NCBI GenBank assembly: GCA_030949385.1
Contig: JAUZSP010000007.1
Coordinates: 193,210 to 257,209, forward strand
From: Gammaproteobacteria bacterium
Lineage (GTDB): Bacteria; Pseudomonadota; Gammaproteobacteria; JAUZRS01
Reading direction: 5' to 3'
DNA length: 64,000 nt
This document shows, in pieces, positions 60,596 through 64,000 of the stretch. The notes below the pieces were generated by a model that was not told where the DNA came from, ran no database searches, and saw nothing but the letters and a program-made list of their open reading frames with translations. How positions within the stretch are numbered: position 1 is the first letter of the stretch; each line of letters starts with the position of its first letter. Both the position numbers and the translations under genes were made by a program.

Positions 60596-61873
60596 TTAAA
60601 ACAGGTTGCCCTGTTGCTCCTTATTTTTATTTAAAATCCCACTGAGCATCATATCTGTTCGTTTAAGCGCAGGACTCATAGCTCCTGCTTTTGTGAGTAG
60701 AAAGCCAAGCATTTTACCTGAACTTACAGCACCACCATTAAAACCATAATCACCTTTAATATGCTCGGCAAAAATACGCGCTAAGAGAGGTGGGATGGCA
60801 TTCCCCACCTGCTGAATTTTTTGGGACGCATTACCACAAAAACTAAAGCTGTCAGGAAATGTTTGTATCCGAGCCGATTCACGGATAGTTAAAGGACGGT
60901 TTTCAAGGGGATGTATAAGTTCTCTTGTTGCTGCACCAGTTATTGTCAGGCAGGGTTCGTTTAAATGCAGTTTTTTTAGCCCTGAAGGTGCGCCACCACG
61001 CTTTTCTGTTGGCGTTCCATCAGCAACTCGTCTATTGGCTCTTTTTTTGAATGACTCATGCTGAAGCTCAACTGGTAAGTCTTTCATTGTTTGCCCTGGC
61101 TTTAAGGCGGAAATTCTTTTTAGTTGGATTCCTTCTATTTTCGGAGAGTAATGATCGGTTATTTCATTAGAATTCTCTCGAAGAAAAAAATCAAAGTTGT
61201 CAACTGGTGAGTCTTCTACTGGCTTCAATACTTTGGTTTTATCGTTTGTCGCAGGAGGTAAGCTACTAATCGCGTGATTAATGGTAACATCAGAATTTCT
61301 AAATATCTGACCGGACACTTTCAAGGTTGGTTCTGGCATTTTGAATTTATGCCCAATGCGATTACCAACAATCAATACACGCTTTCTTCTTTGAGGCACA
61401 CCATATTCTTGAGAATATATTTTTTCAATTCTAATGTCGTACCCAAGGCTAATAAAGGCATTGGCAGCTTCAAAAATATATTTTCCTTTATTTGAAGTAA
61501 GTAAACCCTCAACATTCTCCATTATGAACCATTTAGGATTTAATGTTTTTAGTGCTTTGACATAACTTTTTAGAAGGTGATTTCTAGGATCATCCCAAAA
61601 ACGTGTTCCAGCAGTTGAAAATCCTTGGCATGGTGGGCCACCAATTAATATGTCAAGTTCTCCAGACTGCAACCCAACATTGTCCATAATTTCATAGAAA
61701 TTTAGGTTGTCTATATCTTCGTGGCTACATATGGCTTCTGGGAAGTTTTTCTTATACGTTTCAACTGCGGCTACATCTTTGTCATTTGCATACAAAATGG
61801 CATAGCCCGCTTGTTTAAATCCAAGAGAGCAACCACCCGCACCACAAAACAAACTAATTGCTGTTGGTTTCAT
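60596..61873 (-). CDS. DNA (cytosine-5) methyltransferase
   Basis: 425 residues. Motif I is SLFCGAGGCSLGFKQAGY (8-25). Motif IV GGPPCQGFS contains the catalytic Cys82. Motif VI is MENVEGL, motif VIII QRRKRVLIVG, and motifs IX-X near the end include RESARIQTFPDSF and QVGNAIPPLLAR. The target-recognition region is between about 210 and 320. It protects DNA from the adjacent nuclease. C-terminal tail (380-425) extends beyond motif X. Confidence 0.95.
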   Translation of the reverse strand: MKPTAISLFCGAGGCSLGFKQAGYAILYANDKDVAAVETYKKNFPEAICSHEDIDNLNFYEIMDNVGLQSGELDILIGGPPCQGFSTAGTRFWDDPRNHLLKSYVKALKTLNPKWFIMENVEGLLTSNKGKYIFEAANAFISLGYDIRIEKIYSQEYGVPQRRKRVLIVGNRIGHKFKMPEPTLKVSGQIFRNSDVTINHAISSLPPATNDKTKVLKPVEDSPVDNFDFFLRENSNEITDHYSPKIEGIQLKRISALKPGQTMKDLPVELQHESFKKRANRRVADGTPTEKRGGAPSGLKKLHLNEPCLTITGAATRELIHPLENRPLTIRESARIQTFPDSFSFCGNASQKIQQVGNAIPPLLARIFAEHIKGDYGFNGGAVSSGKMLGFLLTKAGAMSPALKRTDMMLSGILNKNKEQQGNLF

Positions 61874-61950
61874 TTACGGCTATTACATCCTAAAAATATC
61901 ATTGATCCATTTTACCTTGAGTTAATGCAATATGCTGATATGTTTTGAGT

Positions 61951-62195
61951 GCTAACGGTTCTGCGGATAACCGGCACTCCGTTGAAAATTTATTTTCATA
62001 AGGTTCGTCCGGTTCAGGCGCTTGATGGACTGCGCGCAGCGACGGCCAGCAAGGGGATGGACATCCGCAGAAGCGATGCAGCAGGCGCGGAGCGCCTGCT
62101 GCATCGCCCGCATCACTTGACCGTAAAAAGGGGCGTTTTTTTTGCATCGCAAAAAAATGACGCTTTTTACGGTCAAGTGATGCGTTTGTTAGGGC
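61951..62195 (-). repeat. Compound attC-like palindromic region
   Basis: The gap 61874-62188 has no gene. On the minus strand, CCCTAACAAACGC overlaps the stop of the nuclease gene (62189). Perfect 21-bp arms follow (62110-62130 with 62163-62183), then a 14-bp stem with GGA loop (62075-62105), arms ATCCGCAGAA (62063-62072) and TTCTGCGGAT (61959-61968), and finally CCGTTAGCAC (61951-61957 on plus as GCTAACG). This looks like two or more attC sites fused, with internal outer boxes lost. Confidence 0.65.
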
Positions 62196-62974
62196 TGAAC
62201 TAAGTTATAAAGAATGCCTTCGATTTCAGCACGAATCTTTTTTTGATTTTTCTTGAAAAATTCTTCTAAATCAAAACCCACAATATCTTTAAAAAATGAA
62301 TACGTGCATTCCTTATTGTTTCCATTCATTATCCCAGAAAGAATTAGTATTTGTGAGCCTGCATAACGACTTCTAATTGTTTCATTAAGTTGATTGCTCA
62401 TCACCATAACTACGGGGAGATAATCTTCGTTATAAGCTCTTACGGCATTTCGCAAATCAGCATTTTGCCTTTTTGAATCTGCACTTTTATAACCTTGACG
62501 CACCTCGAAAACAGCCCCCTTTATTCCAGCTCGGTTGTTGTTCAAGGTGGACAAGCTTTCTTTGCACCAATTATTAATTATAGAAATTCGTGCCTTGTCT
62601 TTTAAATGGTTAGTATCAATCCTAGCATCTAAAGAAAGCTTTGCTTTTTTCTCCTGAGGATTCGTATATTCATAAGACCAGTTAGCCTGATCTTCATTAA
62701 TATTTAATGAGCTTTTTATTATTTCTCGAACCAGTCTTTCACATCCAATACCTAGCTGGCGGTAAAAACTAGTCATACCACCTGCGGCTTTATGTGCAGA
62801 ATACATATAGTCAGAATCTAGTCCTACCCATGAATAAAGTGGGTCACTACCATACAATGCTCTAAACTCAGAAAGTGAGACCCCATTTTTTTTCTTAGTC
62901 CCAAATACTGGTTTGTAGTCCGCGCACTTTTTTATTGGGTCTGTAAATATTTTTATTAAATCAGCATCTGTCAT
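62189..62974 (-). CDS. Probable restriction endonuclease paired with the second methyltransferase
   Basis: 261 residues from ATG 62974; the frame runs to 63022 inside the methyltransferase gene. Candidate nuclease residues are Asp in LSLDARIDTNH (about 115) and Glu/Lys in AVFEVRQGYKSADSKRQNAD (about 155-174, here cited in part). The family was not identified. The gene starts 2 bp after the methyltransferase stop and its own stop codon lies in the outer box of an attC-like site, so the pair forms one cassette. Confidence 0.68.
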   Translation of the reverse strand: MTDADLIKIFTDPIKKCADYKPVFGTKKKNGVSLSEFRALYGSDPLYSWVGLDSDYMYSAHKAAGGMTSFYRQLGIGCERLVREIIKSSLNINEDQANWSYEYTNPQEKKAKLSLDARIDTNHLKDKARISIINNWCKESLSTLNNNRAGIKGAVFEVRQGYKSADSKRQNADLRNAVRAYNEDYLPVVMVMSNQLNETIRSRYAGSQILILSGIMNGNNKECTYSFFKDIVGFDLEEFFKKNQKKIRAEIEGILYNLVQP

Positions 62975-62975
62975 T

Positions 62976-64000
62976 TTATTCTTTTCCTGGACGAATTTTA
63001 TTGGTGCGTAAAAAACCTTCAATTTGTGTCATTATATGGTGACCTACAATAGGTGGTACTGCATTACCAATTTCCATGAAATTTTTCCCTGCGGCATGTG
63101 GGAACACAAATTCATCGGGAAACGATTGAAGTCTTGCAGTTTCTCTTACGGTAAGTCTTCTATCTAATTCATAATGGAAGTGAACACGCCCTTTGGGGTT
63201 TGCCCTAACAGTATAACCCAGCTCACCACGCTTAGATGTTTGATCTCCTTGCCCAGCACCTGCGGTTGCCTTAGTTGAAACAAAGTATTGGCTTTGATTT
63301 GATACTGTTTCATCTGTGATTTTTTCTAAACTTTGAAGTGCTTCATCAATAGGTACAATTTTAAAAACATGAGTTGGTGTTGGCTGTATAGGAGGAGTCT
63401 TTATAGTTAGATCATTCCTAAATCCAACAAGAAAGATTCGGGTTCTGCTTTGAGGAAGGCCGAAATCAGGGCAATATACTTGCCACACTGAAAAATCATA
63501 ACCACACTCCCTAAAATCTTTTAGAATTTTTTCAACAATTTCGCCATTATGTAGAGATAAAAGGAATGGCACATTTTCACCAATAACCACTTTTGGCTGA
63601 TGATGCTTCATATACCCAACCATTACTTTGTATAGCTTTCCTCTTTTGCCTTCAAGACCTTTTTTTGGTCCACATGAGGAAAAATCTTGGCACGGAAACC
63701 CTCCTGTAAGAATATCAACATAAGGCATCAAAGATGGATCCATTTCTACTAAGTCACAACAAGATATATTTTCCGAAATGTTTAGTTTATATGTTTCACA
63801 TGCTCGCTCATCAATTTCATAGGCTTGCTTTAATTCAAATGGTAATTTTGGATAGTAATTATCCAGAAAGGTAAACCCTCCTTCTGCTCCTAGATCAAAG
63901 CCGCCACACCCTGTAAACATACTAGCAACTGACCATTTTATTCTATAGTTTTTATCATCTTTTCTTCTAGCTAAAACATTAGGGTTTTTTTTAAAGCCGA
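62976..64000 (-). CDS. DNA (cytosine-5) methyltransferase, 5' end beyond the window
   Basis: At least 341 residues; an internal ATG at 63920 is not the start because the frame is open to the window edge, reading NYRIKWSVASMFTGCGGFDLG across it (motif I, cited in parts: VASMFTGCGGFDLG). Motif IV is TGGFPCQDFS with the catalytic Cys, motif VI GENVPFL, motif VIII QSRTRIFLVG, motif X MEIGNAVPPIVGHH. It pairs with the nuclease gene downstream. This is a different lineage from the methyltransferase at 60.6-61.9 kb, as the two share only the core motifs. Confidence 0.93.
   Translation of the reverse strand, partial: GFKKNPNVLARRKDDKNYRIKWSVASMFTGCGGFDLGAEGGFTFLDNYYPKLPFELKQAYEIDERACETYKLNISENISCCDLVEMDPSLMPYVDILTGGFPCQDFSSCGPKKGLEGKRGKLYKVMVGYMKHHQPKVVIGENVPFLLSLHNGEIVEKILKDFRECGYDFSVWQVYCPDFGLPQSRTRIFLVGFRNDLTIKTPPIQPTPTHVFKIVPIDEALQSLEKITDETVSNQSQYFVSTKATAGAGQGDQTSKRGELGYTVRANPKGRVHFHYELDRRLTVRETARLQSFPDEFVFPHAAGKNFMEIGNAVPPIVGHHIMTQIEGFLRTNKIRPGKE

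Noticed and set aside
58715-64000. Complete mobile integron with integrase
   Set aside because: Only cassettes and attC-like sites are visible; no integrase or attI lies in the window, so the call is limited to an array.
1-64000. tRNA or rRNA genes
   Set aside because: I found no cloverleaf-type sequence with a T-loop signature and no rRNA segment; none are reported, though a covariance search was not possible.

Overview
The window is chromosomal DNA from a sulfur-oxidising gammaproteobacterium. The central landmark, about 17.4-30.0 kb, is a complete reverse (oxidative) dissimilatory sulfite reductase operon in the order dsrABEFHCMKLJOPNR. That is the order known from Allochromatium vinosum and related Chromatiales or chemosynthetic symbionts. 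DsrEFH and DsrL are the markers that separate sulfur oxidisers from sulfate reducers. I cannot fix the genus from sequence alone.

Layout, left to right. (1) 0-4.5 kb: the end of a bufferin-type (RiPP metallophore) operon: tail of bufA, then bufB (DUF692/MNIO), bufC (DUF2063) and a DoxX gene, joined by an overlap to a NarL-type two-component system. (2) 4.5-13 kb: envelope and housekeeping genes (OmpA-like, Slp lipoprotein, twin coiled-coil membrane proteins, YebG-like, Tex, DUF4395, a beta-propeller, several orphans, a PiuC-type hydroxylase). (3) 13.8-16.9 kb: a minus-strand cluster divergent from dsr. It holds a DsrC paralogue with one of the two functional cysteines, a cysteine-less DsrC paralogue, a solitary Cas6/Cmx6-like RNA endonuclease, two orphan small proteins and a TauD-like dioxygenase. 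(4) 17.4-30.0 kb: dsr operon with hairpins after dsrA, dsrC, dsrP and dsrR. (5) 30.2-32.8 kb: a Ser/Thr protein kinase and an orphan LuxR/NarL response regulator. (6) 33-38.4 kb: a surface-protein island with RCC1 and HYR-type repeats, two frameshifted genes, and a TumE/TumA-type toxin-antitoxin pair beside a remnant of an HYR gene. (7) 38.5-50 kb: rhodanese, lytic transglycosylase, ABC-2 exporter, DsrE-like protein, a decayed mutarotase gene, and an MMPL/LolA-like/outer-membrane barrel operon. (8) 50-55.1 kb: a small transposon relic, then a B12 operon (cobO, a ChlI-ChlD type chelatase, cbtA, cbtB) under a cobalamin riboswitch. (9) 55.2-58.7 kb: hrpB, a frameshifted TlpA thioredoxin and a small membrane protein. 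(10) 58.7-64 kb: an integron-like cassette array on the minus strand. It has attC-like palindromes directly after the last gene of each unit, a BrnT/BrnA pair, and two units that each pair a C5-cytosine methyltransferase with a probable restriction nuclease. The last gene runs off the right edge. No integrase lies in the window.

How the genes fit together: DsrEFH and DsrC relay sulfane sulfur, DsrAB with DsrL oxidise it to sulfite, and DsrMKJOP links DsrC trisulfide/disulfide chemistry to the quinone pool. DsrN is thought to amidate the sirohaem precursor, and the B12 operon supplies related corrinoid chemistry. Several genes (33.0-33.4, 37.2, 44.0-44.9, 52.5 and 58.1 kb) carry apparent single-base insertions, some in homopolymers. 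These are either sequence errors or real gene decay, and raw reads are needed to tell which.
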